Origin: Aureispira sp963837355
GTDB lineage: Bacteria > Bacteroidota > Bacteroidia > Chitinophagales > Saprospiraceae
Reading direction: 5' to 3'
Assembly: GCA_963837355.1 (NCBI GenBank)
Contig: CAWIMY010000007.1
Coordinates: forward strand, 1,798,001-1,862,000
Length of the DNA stretch: 64,000 nucleotides
Every line of letters starts with the position of its first letter. Within the stretch, counting starts at the first letter, position 1. The notes beneath the pieces are model-generated. The model searched no databases and was not told the DNA's origin. It saw only the letters and a list, made by a program, of their open reading frames with translations. A program made the translations under genes and the position numbers. Of this stretch, positions 10,681 to 19,708 are shown one piece after another.

Positions 10681-11099
10681 AGGAAAGGAAGTATTTAATC
10701 TTAATAATAGATAGATCTTACGAAATCAGACCATTACCCTTAATTATAGCTTTTTTTTTAAAAAAAGATTCCAAATAAATTAAATACTTCAACAATAGCC
10801 TGAATTTGATCCTAGGAAACATAGAAAAGGCTTAACAAAGGCAAATAACTAAGCGGAATTTTGCATTGCGGGAGCACTGTGTGCGCCAACCAACTTGATG
10901 ATCGAAACCCTATTTTTAACAATCTCATCAACAAAGAAAGAAGCGTAAGGTAAGGTCCGTTGGCAGCGTTTTGGCAGGCAACAACATAACCCCAAGTAAA
11001 AACCGTTCAAAATGCGTTCAATTATCTAAACTCCCGTATATTTATGCTCCCTCTTTCAGCAGGAGCCAACGAATTTATTGATCACACTAGAAGAAAAAA
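10681..11099. other. Intergenic region between divergent genes
   Basis: This 419-base AT-rich stretch separates the minus-strand calpain operon from the plus-strand crotonase and must hold both promoters. A long T run followed by A7 lies near 10749-10768. I see no reading frame, strong hairpin or repeat in it. Confidence 0.5.
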
Positions 11100-11873
11100 A
11101 TGGAAGATAAAAGAGAACAAGGCGGCGTTAATTGGAGCGTTGCTAATAAAATAGCGACAGTAGATTTTTTTCACCCTTCTCACAATTCCCTGCCAGGCAA
11201 AGTGTTGGCTCAATTGGCCGACACGATTACCCGCTTAGGAGAAGACGATGAGGTGGTGGTAATTGTGCTCCGAAGCGCGGGCGAGCGCACCTTTTGTGCA
11301 GGAGCTAGTTTTGATGAGCTAATGGCCATTGAAGACTTGCAAGCAGGAAAGACCTTTTTCTCGGGTTTTGCCAATGTTATTAATGCTTGTCGCAAATGTC
11401 CTAAATTAATCATTGGGCGCGTGCAAGGCAAAGCTGTTGGTGGTGGAGTAGGCATTGCCTCGGCAGTAGATTACTGCTACGCTACGCGCTTTGCGGCGGT
11501 AAAACTGAGCGAACTGGCCATTGGAATTGGTCCTTTTGTCGTAGGGCCTGTGGTCGAGCGCAAAGTAGGGACATCGGCTTATTCTCAAATGGCGATCAAT
11601 GCCACGGCTTGGTATTCCCCTGAATGGGCGAAAGAGAAAGGCTTGTTTGCCGATTTGTCCGAGAGCATTGACGAAATGGATAAAAAAATTGAGCTGTTAG
11701 CCAATACCTTGGCCAAATCCAACCCCGCCGCTCAACAGCTCCTCAAAAAAGTATTTTGGGAAGGGACAGAGCATTGGGACGAGTTGCTAGCCGAACGCGC
11801 CGCGATGAGTGGAGAACTGGTCTTGTCAGATTTTACTGTCAAGGCCATCAATTCTTTCCGAGCCAAAGCTTAA
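11100..11873 (+). CDS. Enoyl-CoA hydratase/isomerase family protein
   Basis: A 257-residue crotonase. The oxyanion-hole segments are visible: ERTFCAGASFDEL and KAVGGGVGIASAVDY. In hydratases two Glu residues activate water; the second is present here (KLSELAIGIGP), but the first, expected in GGGxEL, is Gly (GGGVGI). That fits isomerases, hydrolases or atypical hydratases better than a classic hydratase. It may serve phenylacetate, fatty acid or branched-chain amino acid breakdown, given the nearby thiolase and PaaZ, but it is not in the same transcript. Its own terminator follows. Confidence 0.85.
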   Translation: MEDKREQGGVNWSVANKIATVDFFHPSHNSLPGKVLAQLADTITRLGEDDEVVVIVLRSAGERTFCAGASFDELMAIEDLQAGKTFFSGFANVINACRKCPKLIIGRVQGKAVGGGVGIASAVDYCYATRFAAVKLSELAIGIGPFVVGPVVERKVGTSAYSQMAINATAWYSPEWAKEKGLFADLSESIDEMDKKIELLANTLAKSNPAAQQLLKKVFWEGTEHWDELLAERAAMSGELVLSDFTVKAINSFRAKA

Positions 11874-11922
11874 TTGTTGACCATCTACTAGAACGGGCGA
11901 CCGTCTACTCAATATACCTTTG

Positions 11923-11952
11923 ACAAGCTGCCCTTTTGGGTAGCTTGTTTTG
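11923..11952 (+). terminator. Intrinsic terminator after crotonase gene
   Basis: An 11-bp stem with one G-U pair (ACAAGCTGCCC at 11923-11933, GGGTAGCTTGT at 11938-11948), a TTTT loop and a T-rich tail. Confidence 0.8.
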
Positions 11953-12023
11953 TTGTTTTACTTAACTTAGTCCTATGGGTTATGATCCCTTCCCCTCCCT
12001 TTAACACTGTAATTCGCCAACAA

Positions 12024-13035
12024 ATGCCTGTTTTGTTTTTTTTATTGTTGCTGCCCTTGACTACCCTTTGGGGACAAAACAATGCGACTGTTTATCACTA
12101 TTTTAAAGGGGCAGTCAATGAGCAATATTCTATTACCATGGAATTGAAGCAAGAAGGGCAGTTGCTAGAAGGGAATTATTTTTATGATAAATACCGTACG
12201 AACATTCGAGTGCGTGGGGCGATTGGGGAGAATCAAACGATTGTCTAACAGAAATTGATGCGGCAGGGAATACGACCAGTTCTACTTTCGTAGGGAGCTA
12301 TAGCAAAGGATGGACATCGGTGCGTGGGCAGTGGCAGAACCGTACGAAAGACCGTCGTTTTGTATTTGATTTACAGGCGATTCAATTGCCCCAGGGCCAA
12401 TTGGTCGCTATAATTTTGACCACATTCGGCGCTTTCAAGAATTGCTAAATTATTTTGATGCCCAGCCGCGTTTTCCGTTTCGAGTGCGCGAGGGCTTGGG
12501 CGAAAATCCTGCATGGAAAAATTTGGTTAGCAAGGATTTGTCGGGCGATTACCAGCAAGTGATTCCTTATCGTTTGGCGAAGCGATACATTATGAATCAA
12601 ATTTTGCTGCTACCCGAAGGGAGTTTTAATTACTTCGATTTATCGGCAACCGATTATCAGCCTTATGGCAAACATTATACTTCCTTGTGTCGGGTCTACC
12701 AGAGCAACCGTTATGTTGGATTGTTGTGTCGATTTCAATGTGATACAGGATGGGAGCGCTACGATTTGACGTTTTTATTGTTATTCGATTACGCGGGGCA
12801 TTTATTAGATGCTTGCAAAGTGGGGAAAGTTTTGGATTTAGAAGGGGGGGGATTGGCGGTAAAAGCCGATTGGAGCAGCCGCTTTTCTAGTGATGGGCGG
12901 ATCGAAGTTTATGGCAAAACAGAACAAACGTACTACGAGGACACCATTTTGAGAGAGCAAGCTGAAATGGTGCATTTTTATTGGTTGGTACAGGCGGATG
13001 GTCGCTTGCGCCGCAAAGATTTAGCCAGCAAATAA
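12024..13035 (+). pseudogene. Secreted protein of unknown function, frame broken twice
   Basis: Three frames (12024-12248, an intermediate frame to about 12395, and 12442-13035) join into a single protein of about 337 residues. It begins with a signal peptide (PVLFFLLLLPLTTLWGQ, cleavage after Gln or before it). The rest looks like a soluble beta-rich periplasmic or surface protein with no motif that I know. Breaks fit one base missing in the AAA at 12235-12237 (restoring ENQNDCLTEID) and one in GGGCC at 12394-12398 (restoring GPIGRYNFDHIRRF). ATG 12024 is preferred over ATG 11982 because it puts the hydrophobic core near the N-terminus. It lies 27 bases upstream of the histidine kinase gene and may share its transcript. 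Confidence 0.7.
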
Positions 13036-13062
13036 GCTGGATTGTTCATTAGATAAAGCTGC

Positions 13063-15057
13063 ATGAAGTCTGCTAACTTAGAAAAAAGTCTATGGCACTT
13101 TTGTTGGATCTGGTGCTGCCTCTTGTTAACATCTGTGGTGTCGGCCCAGTCGAGTATGTTCATCAAGGAATTGAGAATGATAGCCGAAGATAAAACCCGT
13201 GATACGCTAGAGCGCAGCAGTGCCTACAACCGCTTGACGGTTATTTATTACAATAGAGACCTACAAAAAGCAAGGCGCTACCATAAAAGTGCGTCCAAAC
13301 TCTTAAAAGGGCAAGGCCGAAGCTCGGAACAAGGCTATGCCTTACTCAACGAAGCGCTGCTCCAATATGGGCAAGGGCAATACGAACGTGCCATTGAGCA
13401 GGCTTTGCGCGCCAATTACTTGGCCGAACAACTAGGCGACCCTATCTTACAAGCGGCGGTACAGGCACAATTGGGCTTGGTTTACAGCACCAAAGGTTAT
13501 GCTTTTAAAGCGACATCGCACAACTTGGCGGCGATCAAACTACTTAACGAGAGTTTACCCACACCTGAACAAGCCTTGCCCTATTACCAAATTGGAATGG
13601 GCTATGCCTTGTTGGGCGATACCACCAAAGCCCTAATTTATTATCGGCAAGCAACCTTGCCCTTGCGTCAAAAAGAACAAGACAACATCGCCGCATTGGT
13701 TTTGATAGAAAAGGGGCTGCTGCATGTAGAGCGCAACGAATGGACACAAGCCAAAGAGCGCCTAGAGCGGGGGTTAGAGCGGAGTGCCAGCCAATACAAT
13801 ACGCGTGGAATGGCTTATGGGAACTACGCCTTAGGGTTACTATCTAGCTCGGAGCAGTTTAATGACCAAGCCATGCAGTATTATCAAAAAGCCAAAGATA
13901 TTTACGACCAGTTGGAAGATAAGGTTAGTATTGCCAAGGTATTGCAAGGAATGGCTAAGGTAGCGCTAGAGCGCAAACAATACCAAGAGGCGGAGAGTTA
14001 CTTGCTCGAAGCACTCAACCGCGTGCGCTCCAACCGCGCCATGATTGCGGTGAAAGAGTTATACCAAAGCCTCACCGATGTCTACATGGCCGCAGAGCGT
14101 TATGACAAGGCGATGGGCAGTTACCAAAAGTACCATACCGTTCAAGATTCTATTTTTAATAGAGATAAGAACCGCGCGATTGCCGAAATTCAAAGCCGCT
14201 ATCGAATGCAAGAGTTGCAGCGGGAGAATGCCGAATTGGAAGAAAAACACAGCTTGACGTTACAGCTCCAATCGGAAACGTTTCGCAACCAAGAATTGAA
14301 AGACAAACAAAATTCTTACATCATTGTCGGTCTAGTCAGTGGCTTGTTATTGATCGTCATCATTGGCTTATTGGTCTTTCGGCAAGACAAATTAAAAACC
14401 CGCATTCGCGAAACGGAGTTGGAACAGCGTGCGCTGCGCTCGCAAATGAACCCGCACTTCATGTTCAATTCGCTCAACTCCATCCAGAGTTTGATTGCTA
14501 CCGACAGCAATGCCGAGGCCAGCATTTACTTGGCCAAGTTTTCGCGCTTAATGCGCCGCATTTTGCAAAATTCGCGGCAAGCGTACATTCCTTTGCGGCA
14601 GGAAATGGAATTTTTGGACAATTATATCGAGTTGGAGCAGCGCCGTTTCAAAGAGGCTTTTGATTATGAATTGGAGGAAGAGGGCATTGAAGATGCGCAT
14701 TTTGTGATGATTCCGCCCTTGGTCATTCAGCCGTTTATTGAGAATGCCATTATTCACGGGTTGTTGCGCCAAGCCAAAAAAGGCCAGTTGTCGGTGCGTT
14801 TTGAGGAGTATAACAATACGCTCATCAAATGTACCATCGAAGACAATGGCATTGGTCGCCAAGCTGCTGCCGCGTTCCGCACCGATGACCAACAGGAATC
14901 CTTGGGCATCAAAATCACGGAGCAACGCTTGCAATACTTGACCATTAAAGAAAAAATTACAGGGCCGTTTGTACACGTCATTGATTTGAAAGATGAGGAA
15001 GGACAGGCCGCAGGAACGCGGGTAGAGTTGTTGTTACCGATTAAATATAAGGCGTAA
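13063..15057 (+). CDS. TPR-containing LytS-type sensor histidine kinase
   Basis: A 664-residue protein with an N-terminal signal or membrane segment (about 10-28), a long periplasmic array of tetratricopeptide repeats (about 40-370), a short coiled coil, a membrane helix (about 424-443, IIVGLVSGLLLIVIIGLLVF) and a cytoplasmic His_kinase domain. The phosphoacceptor His is near residue 465 in QMNPHFMFNSLNSIQSL. The ATP-binding part has the N box VIQPFIENAIIHGL and the G box DNGIGRQ. This layout is common in Bacteroidota and pairs with LytTR regulators. The likely partner is the regulator at 16718, with the T9SS adhesin gene in between. The TPR region probably senses an envelope protein or peptide. 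Confidence 0.93.
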   Translation: MKSANLEKSLWHFCWIWCCLLLTSVVSAQSSMFIKELRMIAEDKTRDTLERSSAYNRLTVIYYNRDLQKARRYHKSASKLLKGQGRSSEQGYALLNEALLQYGQGQYERAIEQALRANYLAEQLGDPILQAAVQAQLGLVYSTKGYAFKATSHNLAAIKLLNESLPTPEQALPYYQIGMGYALLGDTTKALIYYRQATLPLRQKEQDNIAALVLIEKGLLHVERNEWTQAKERLERGLERSASQYNTRGMAYGNYALGLLSSSEQFNDQAMQYYQKAKDIYDQLEDKVSIAKVLQGMAKVALERKQYQEAESYLLEALNRVRSNRAMIAVKELYQSLTDVYMAAERYDKAMGSYQKYHTVQDSIFNRDKNRAIAEIQSRYRMQELQRENAELEEKHSLTLQLQSETFRNQELKDKQNSYIIVGLVSGLLLIVIIGLLVFRQDKLKTRIRETELEQRALRSQMNPHFMFNSLNSIQSLIATDSNAEASIYLAKFSRLMRRILQNSRQAYIPLRQEMEFLDNYIELEQRRFKEAFDYELEEEGIEDAHFVMIPPLVIQPFIENAIIHGLLRQAKKGQLSVRFEEYNNTLIKCTIEDNGIGRQAAAAFRTDDQQESLGIKITEQRLQYLTIKEKITGPFVHVIDLKDEEGQAAGTRVELLLPIKYKA

Positions 15058-15179
15058 GGGTGGCTTTTAATTGGTCGTTTTAAGAGGTAGGTATTTTTTT
15101 AATAAGGTATTAGGTTTCTAGGAGGGGATTGGTTATCTTCAATGGATTTTTTTATTTATCAAAATTAACCTCTAATATC

Positions 15180-16649
15180 ATGAAGAATTATTTTTTATTA
15201 ATCAGTGTTTTATGGTCGGGCATTTGTTCGGCTCAGCAAATGACGGCATCTATCAGTAGTATCGACCCTCAATGTCACAATCGTTCCAATGGAGAAATGA
15301 CGGTCTATGTAAGCAATGGTACGCCGCCTTATACCTACTATTGGTTTGACCAACCTGCGCCAAATACCCGTACACGAACAGGTCTAGGGCCTGGAACTTA
15401 TACCGTAGCGGTACTAGACAATGTTGGGAGATCAGCAACGGCATCAGTCACCCTAGTAAGTCCACCACCTATACAAGTAACTAATATGCAAACGACTCCT
15501 GTACTTTGTCAGGGAGACTCTACAGGGACGGCTACGATCACCGTAACAGGGCCACCAGTAGATTTCTACTGGTACGGTATTGGTGGGTCAGCTAATAATA
15601 GTCCTAGCGTAAGTGGCCTGCCTGCGGGTACTTTTAGTTTAGCCATAGTGGCTAACAATTCTTGTTACATTTCACCATATTATTTTACTATTTCAGGCCC
15701 TTCGGATTCATTAACAGGTTATCTCACGGCAACCCCCACCACCTGCAATAATCAAGACGGGACTTTGCGAGGTACCGTTACTAGTTCGGGTTCAGGCGGT
15801 GTCACCTATACATGGAACACGACTCCTCCACAAAATACCGTCGGTATTAACAACCTTGCTGCGGATAGTTCCTATACACTGGTATTAACGGATGTAAATG
15901 GTTGCACCTTAGCTTTAACCGACACTATACAAGGCTCTTCCTTAGCGGGGTACATGGATACGATTGCTGCCACTTGCAACGATTCCAATGCTGTTTTAGC
16001 AGTAGTATTGACAGATTCCAGTAGACACAACATCCAGTACGAATGGAATACCAACCCGTCACAATATGGCAGTTCTATTGGCAACTTAGCAGCAGGCGAT
16101 ATACATACAGTAACGATAACGGACACGCTTGGCTGCATTTTAGTCCTTACGGATACCGCAAGAGGCCTCGCCCCATTCACTTCGATGAGCGTAGACAATC
16201 AAGATTTTACAGGAACTGTTGTGGCTTCGGGTGGGGTTCCCCCTTATACTTACCTTTGGGATGCAGTGGCAAACAACCAAACGACCGCTACAGCGACAGG
16301 CTTAACTAGTGGAAATAGTTATACGATTACCATTACGGATGCCACAGGGTGTACTATTGTCGATAGCTTGATGATCTGGGTTAATGTGCGAAAGGTGCAG
16401 GACTTGAAAGCGATTGCTGTTTTTCCTAATCCCAACCAAGGGCGATTTAAGGTAGTCGCACAATTTACATCTACACAAACGGGCTTTTTAGAAGTGCGCA
16501 ATGTACTGGGACAAATCGTATTAACTGAGGAGTTTGAAGGCACAACGATTGAACAACCAATTGTATTAGATAGATTAACAAAGGGAATTTATCTCCTTAA
16601 TTTGCACTTCGATGGGCAGGTAGTGAGTAGAAAAATTAGTATAGAATAA
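15180..16649 (+). CDS. T9SS-secreted surface protein with SprB-like repeats
   Basis: A 489-residue secreted protein. ATG 15180 starts a clear signal peptide (MKNYFLLISVLWSGICSAQ). Five repeats of about 65-75 residues follow, of the SprB type: a Cys-containing start, then TYTWNT-like strands and a VTDVNGC-like end. The last 80 residues are a type A T9SS sorting domain, with VFPNPNQGRF, then LEVRNVLGQIV and KGIYLLNL. The protein should cross the outer membrane by the type IX system and be attached to the surface, where SprB-like proteins act in gliding or adhesion. It sits between a sensor kinase and its regulator, an unusual place for a structural protein. Confidence 0.92.
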   Translation: MKNYFLLISVLWSGICSAQQMTASISSIDPQCHNRSNGEMTVYVSNGTPPYTYYWFDQPAPNTRTRTGLGPGTYTVAVLDNVGRSATASVTLVSPPPIQVTNMQTTPVLCQGDSTGTATITVTGPPVDFYWYGIGGSANNSPSVSGLPAGTFSLAIVANNSCYISPYYFTISGPSDSLTGYLTATPTTCNNQDGTLRGTVTSSGSGGVTYTWNTTPPQNTVGINNLAADSSYTLVLTDVNGCTLALTDTIQGSSLAGYMDTIAATCNDSNAVLAVVLTDSSRHNIQYEWNTNPSQYGSSIGNLAAGDIHTVTITDTLGCILVLTDTARGLAPFTSMSVDNQDFTGTVVASGGVPPYTYLWDAVANNQTTATATGLTSGNSYTITITDATGCTIVDSLMIWVNVRKVQDLKAIAVFPNPNQGRFKVVAQFTSTQTGFLEVRNVLGQIVLTEEFEGTTIEQPIVLDRLTKGIYLLNLHFDGQVVSRKISIE

Positions 16650-16658
16650 GCAAGGAGC

Positions 16659-16698
16659 AAGGGCGGCGGAGTTATTTCGATACTAAGCCGCCCTTTGT
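16659..16698 (+). terminator. Hairpin between adhesin and response regulator genes
   Basis: A perfect 9-bp GC-rich stem (AAGGGCGGC at 16659-16667, GCCGCCCTT at 16687-16695) with a 19-base loop and only a short T tract. It could end the adhesin transcript or thin out read-through into the regulator gene 20 bases downstream. Confidence 0.55.
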
Positions 16699-16717
16699 CC
16701 ACAAAAATAGAACAACC

Positions 16718-17461
16718 ATGATTGATACCGTTATCATAGACGACGAACAAGCCGCTCAAATTACCTTGATGAAATTCTTGCAGATGCACTGTCCCAATGT
16801 CAATATTGTTGGCACGGCTGATGGGGTAGAAGAGGGCTTAAAATTGCTCAATAACAAATCCATTGATTTGGTCTTTTTAGACATCAAGATGAACGATGGA
16901 ACAGGCTTCGATTTGCTCAAACGCCTGCCGAATATTGGGTTTAATTTGGTGTTTACTACTGCCTATGACGAGTATGCCCTCAAAGCCTTTAAGCACTCGG
17001 CCATTGATTATTTACTCAAACCCATTGATCCTTTGGAGTTGATTGACGCGGTCGCTAAAGTATCGCCTTCGAATACCGATACCTCGGCGCAGCGCATCGA
17101 CAGCATGTTGGAGTTGTACAAGGACAAGAAGTTTGATAAAATCGCCATCCCCTCCGTGGATGAATTCCACTTTGTGCGCATTTTGGATATTATTCGCTGT
17201 GAAGCTAGCAGCAATTATACCATTATTTACCTTGCCAATGGCAAGCGCATTGTCGCCCCCAAAACCCTCAAAGAATTTGAAGAGCTGTTGACTTCAGATG
17301 GCTTTTTCCGTGTTCACCAGTCGCATTTGATTAACCTCAGCCACATCCAACAATTCTTAAAAACCAAAAATAAATTGCGCATGAGCGACAGTTCGGAAGT
17401 GGAAGTCTCGCGCCGAAAAAAAACGCTGTTTATGGAATTGATTAACATGCGTAAGTTATAA
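16718..17461 (+). CDS. LytTR-family response regulator
   Basis: A 247-residue regulator. The receiver domain (1-120) has the acidic pair DDEQA, phosphoacceptor Asp55 in VFLDIKMNDGTG and Lys in DYLLKPIDP. The LytTR DNA-binding domain fills about 145-245, with the typical segments FVRILDIIRCEASSNYT, the strand pair around KTLKEFEELL and FFRVHQSHLINL. It is the natural partner of the LytS-type kinase at 13063. LytTR regulators usually bind direct repeats upstream of their targets; the adhesin gene is the obvious first candidate. Confidence 0.95.
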   Translation: MIDTVIIDDEQAAQITLMKFLQMHCPNVNIVGTADGVEEGLKLLNNKSIDLVFLDIKMNDGTGFDLLKRLPNIGFNLVFTTAYDEYALKAFKHSAIDYLLKPIDPLELIDAVAKVSPSNTDTSAQRIDSMLELYKDKKFDKIAIPSVDEFHFVRILDIIRCEASSNYTIIYLANGKRIVAPKTLKEFEELLTSDGFFRVHQSHLINLSHIQQFLKTKNKLRMSDSSEVEVSRRKKTLFMELINMRKL

Positions 17462-17648
17462 GGGAGGTTTTGGTAGAAAATACCCCTAGAAATGTAGAAG
17501 AAAACGGGAATAATTGAGCGATAAAAGTGGAGTAGCGCGACAATTATTTATCTTGTTGCACCCTATCTTTTCCGAGGGGCTTTTTGGTAGAAGACCGTTG
17601 TCAACACTTTCTACCCAAAAAGATCACGTTATTCTTACTTTTTTTTGC

Positions 17649-18581
17649 ATGAACTACCTTTCTCTCTTTGCACTTTTGTTTTTATTGCCCTTTTCGGGGC
17701 AAGCGCAACAACAGGATGATATTAGAACCGTCATCGACGCTTTTTTTGTAGCGATGGAGGCCAAAGACACGACGACTTTAGATAGCTTATTACACGACCA
17801 ATGCATGATTTTTTCTACCCTGACCGATGCTAATGGCCAGCCACAATTGGAAGTGCTGCGCAAGGTGTCGTTTATGGGGTTTATGCGTCGAGCGCAACTC
17901 AAAAATTATGTTTACAACGAGCGTTTGTGGACTTACGACATTAGCCGCGAGGACAATTTGGCGACCGCTTGGACAGAGTATACCCTATTCACAGGAGTAC
18001 CTGCCAAGGTCAGCCATTGTGGGGTCAATACGTTTACGCTGGCGCAAACTGCCTTGGGACGCTGGCAAATTCTAAACATCACCGACACCCGCCGACAAGA
18101 TAATTGCCAAACAGAAGGCAATACGGCTAGCTATAGCGAAGCCATCAACGAATACTTGGATCAATGGCACCGCGCTGCCGCGACGGCTGATGCGGATGCT
18201 TTTTTTGGAGCGATGGCCCCCGATTGTATTTATTTGGGAACAGACGCTTCGGAGCGCTGGTTGCGCGACGAGTTGCGCACTTGGGCCAAAAGTGCCTTTG
18301 AACGCGAAGTGGCTTGGGCGTTTACCCCTTCTCAACGACAATTGTATTGGAGTGATAATCAACGTACCGTTTGGTTTGAGGAATTATTAGATACTCAAAT
18401 GGGAACCTGTAGAGGATCTGGTGTGTTGGTGCGAACAGGAACAGGATGGACTCTAAAACACTACGATTTGGCGATCATGGTGCCCAATGAATTGGTCAAC
18501 GACTTTATGAAGTTGGTAGAATTGGGCGGTTGGCCTGTGGCGAACAAACGCCAACAAAAGAAGCGTTCTAACAAACAATAA
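17649..18581 (+). CDS. Secreted protein with two NTF2-like domains
   Basis: A 310-residue protein. ATG 17649 starts a signal peptide (MNYLSLFALLFLLPFSGQAQ); the longer frame upstream is not needed. Two SnoaL/DUF4440-like (NTF2-like) domains follow in tandem, at about 22-155 and 165-290. Both begin with an IxxYLDxWHxAxxxxDAD-like helix and end with strands such as WTLKHYDLAI. NTF2-like pockets bind small ligands, and no catalytic set is recognisable. It follows the regulator by 188 bases. A periplasmic or secreted ligand-binding role is the most that can be said. Confidence 0.78.
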   Translation: MNYLSLFALLFLLPFSGQAQQQDDIRTVIDAFFVAMEAKDTTTLDSLLHDQCMIFSTLTDANGQPQLEVLRKVSFMGFMRRAQLKNYVYNERLWTYDISREDNLATAWTEYTLFTGVPAKVSHCGVNTFTLAQTALGRWQILNITDTRRQDNCQTEGNTASYSEAINEYLDQWHRAAATADADAFFGAMAPDCIYLGTDASERWLRDELRTWAKSAFEREVAWAFTPSQRQLYWSDNQRTVWFEELLDTQMGTCRGSGVLVRTGTGWTLKHYDLAIMVPNELVNDFMKLVELGGWPVANKRQQKKRSNKQ

Positions 18582-18819
18582 CTAGCTCGGCTGCGTTTGG
18601 TCTGAAATTCTTCTTTCTTGGTCGATCAACTCCAAAAAAGGAGAACGTATTATTTGTGGTATTCCTTTTGATATACAGAAGTAAAGACTCCCGCTCTATG
18701 AGCAGAGTATTAAACTCAATATCCTATTTTTATAAGCGCGCAATTCGTAATAAACGACAAGACGCTTGTTTTGTCGCTTAACAAATCGCTCTTCTCTTAA
18801 CCGAATTAACTAGAAAAAA

Positions 18820-19515
18820 ATGACATCTATTTTCAAGATTCTAACCCTAAACGTATTATTCGTTTTCTTAGCCGTTTCTGCTCAAGCACAAAAAGACAAC
18901 GCCCACATTCAGTATGACATCAATATTGAAGGCAACGAACAAGCAGCTATGATGAATGGCTCTACCATCGACGTATATTTTGCGCCCGACAACAGCAAAA
19001 TGGTTCTTAACATGCTTAATGGAATGATTAAAATGGACATGCGTATGAATGTCAAAAGTGAAAAAGGCATTGTATTATTGGACATGATGGGACAACAAAA
19101 GTACAAAACTCTCGACGCTAACGACATTGACAAAGAGGATAAAGCAGCGTCAGGCGAAAAGCCCAACATCAAGTACCTGTCACAATACAAAGAAATTGCA
19201 GGTTACAAATGCCAAAAAGCAGTGGTTACTAAAGAAGGACAAGACAACAAGATGATTGTTTATTTCACTGACCAGATCGAAATGCCTAAAGGATTTGACA
19301 AATATGTCAACCAATTGAATATGGCTGGCATGAAAGGTTTCCCAATGGCTATGGAAATTGTTGGCCCTGACAACATGAAAATCAACATTACAGCAAAGGC
19401 TGTGGATATGGCTAAGCAGTCCAAAAAAATCTTTGAAGTGAAAGCTCCTGAAGGCTACACCGAAATGACCGAAGAAGACCTAAAAACTATGGGCGGTGGA
19501 ATGGGAGGCTTCTAA
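18820..19515 (+). CDS. Secreted DUF4412-like protein, paralogue 1 of 3
   Basis: A 231-residue protein with a signal peptide (VLFVFLAVSAQAQ) and a soluble domain whose features are shared by the next two genes: a start like HIQYDINIEG, a middle block YKEIAGYKCQKAVV, then YFTDQI, and GFPMAMEI towards the end. The C-terminal tail PEGYTEMTEEDL is typical of the DUF4412 group of periplasmic proteins. Function is unknown. The three paralogues are arranged head to tail, which points to tandem duplication and probably related ligands or partners. Confidence 0.8.
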   Translation: MTSIFKILTLNVLFVFLAVSAQAQKDNAHIQYDINIEGNEQAAMMNGSTIDVYFAPDNSKMVLNMLNGMIKMDMRMNVKSEKGIVLLDMMGQQKYKTLDANDIDKEDKAASGEKPNIKYLSQYKEIAGYKCQKAVVTKEGQDNKMIVYFTDQIEMPKGFDKYVNQLNMAGMKGFPMAMEIVGPDNMKINITAKAVDMAKQSKKIFEVKAPEGYTEMTEEDLKTMGGGMGGF

Positions 19516-19551
19516 TTCCACTTTTCAATACCATTTCTTTATGGTTTCTAT

Positions 19552-19594
19552 AACGCCTTTTGCTAGCATAGTGCAGGTAAAAGGCGTTGTTTTT
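19552..19594 (+). terminator. Intrinsic terminator after paralogue 1
   Basis: A perfect 10-bp stem (AACGCCTTTT at 19552-19561, AAAAGGCGTT at 19579-19588) with a 17-base loop, then GTTTTT. It suggests that paralogue 2 has its own promoter. Confidence 0.75.
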
Positions 19595-19629
19595 GTATCT
19601 ACACCAATAGTTTGTATCTAGACCAATAG
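19592..19629. repeat. Tandem 19-bp direct repeat upstream of paralogue 2
   Basis: Two adjacent copies of a 19-base unit (TTTGTATCTACACCAATAG at 19592-19610, then the same with one C-to-G change at 19611-19629). It lies 80 bases before the paralogue 2 start. It could be a pair of regulator-binding sites; LytTR-type regulators bind direct repeats, but no evidence ties it to one. Confidence 0.6.
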
Positions 19630-19708
19630 ATGGTGTAGTCCGATTTCTATTTTTAATTTTTTCACTGGCGCCCCGCATTTTTTACCAATTAGGCGTTCTA
19701 TATAGACC

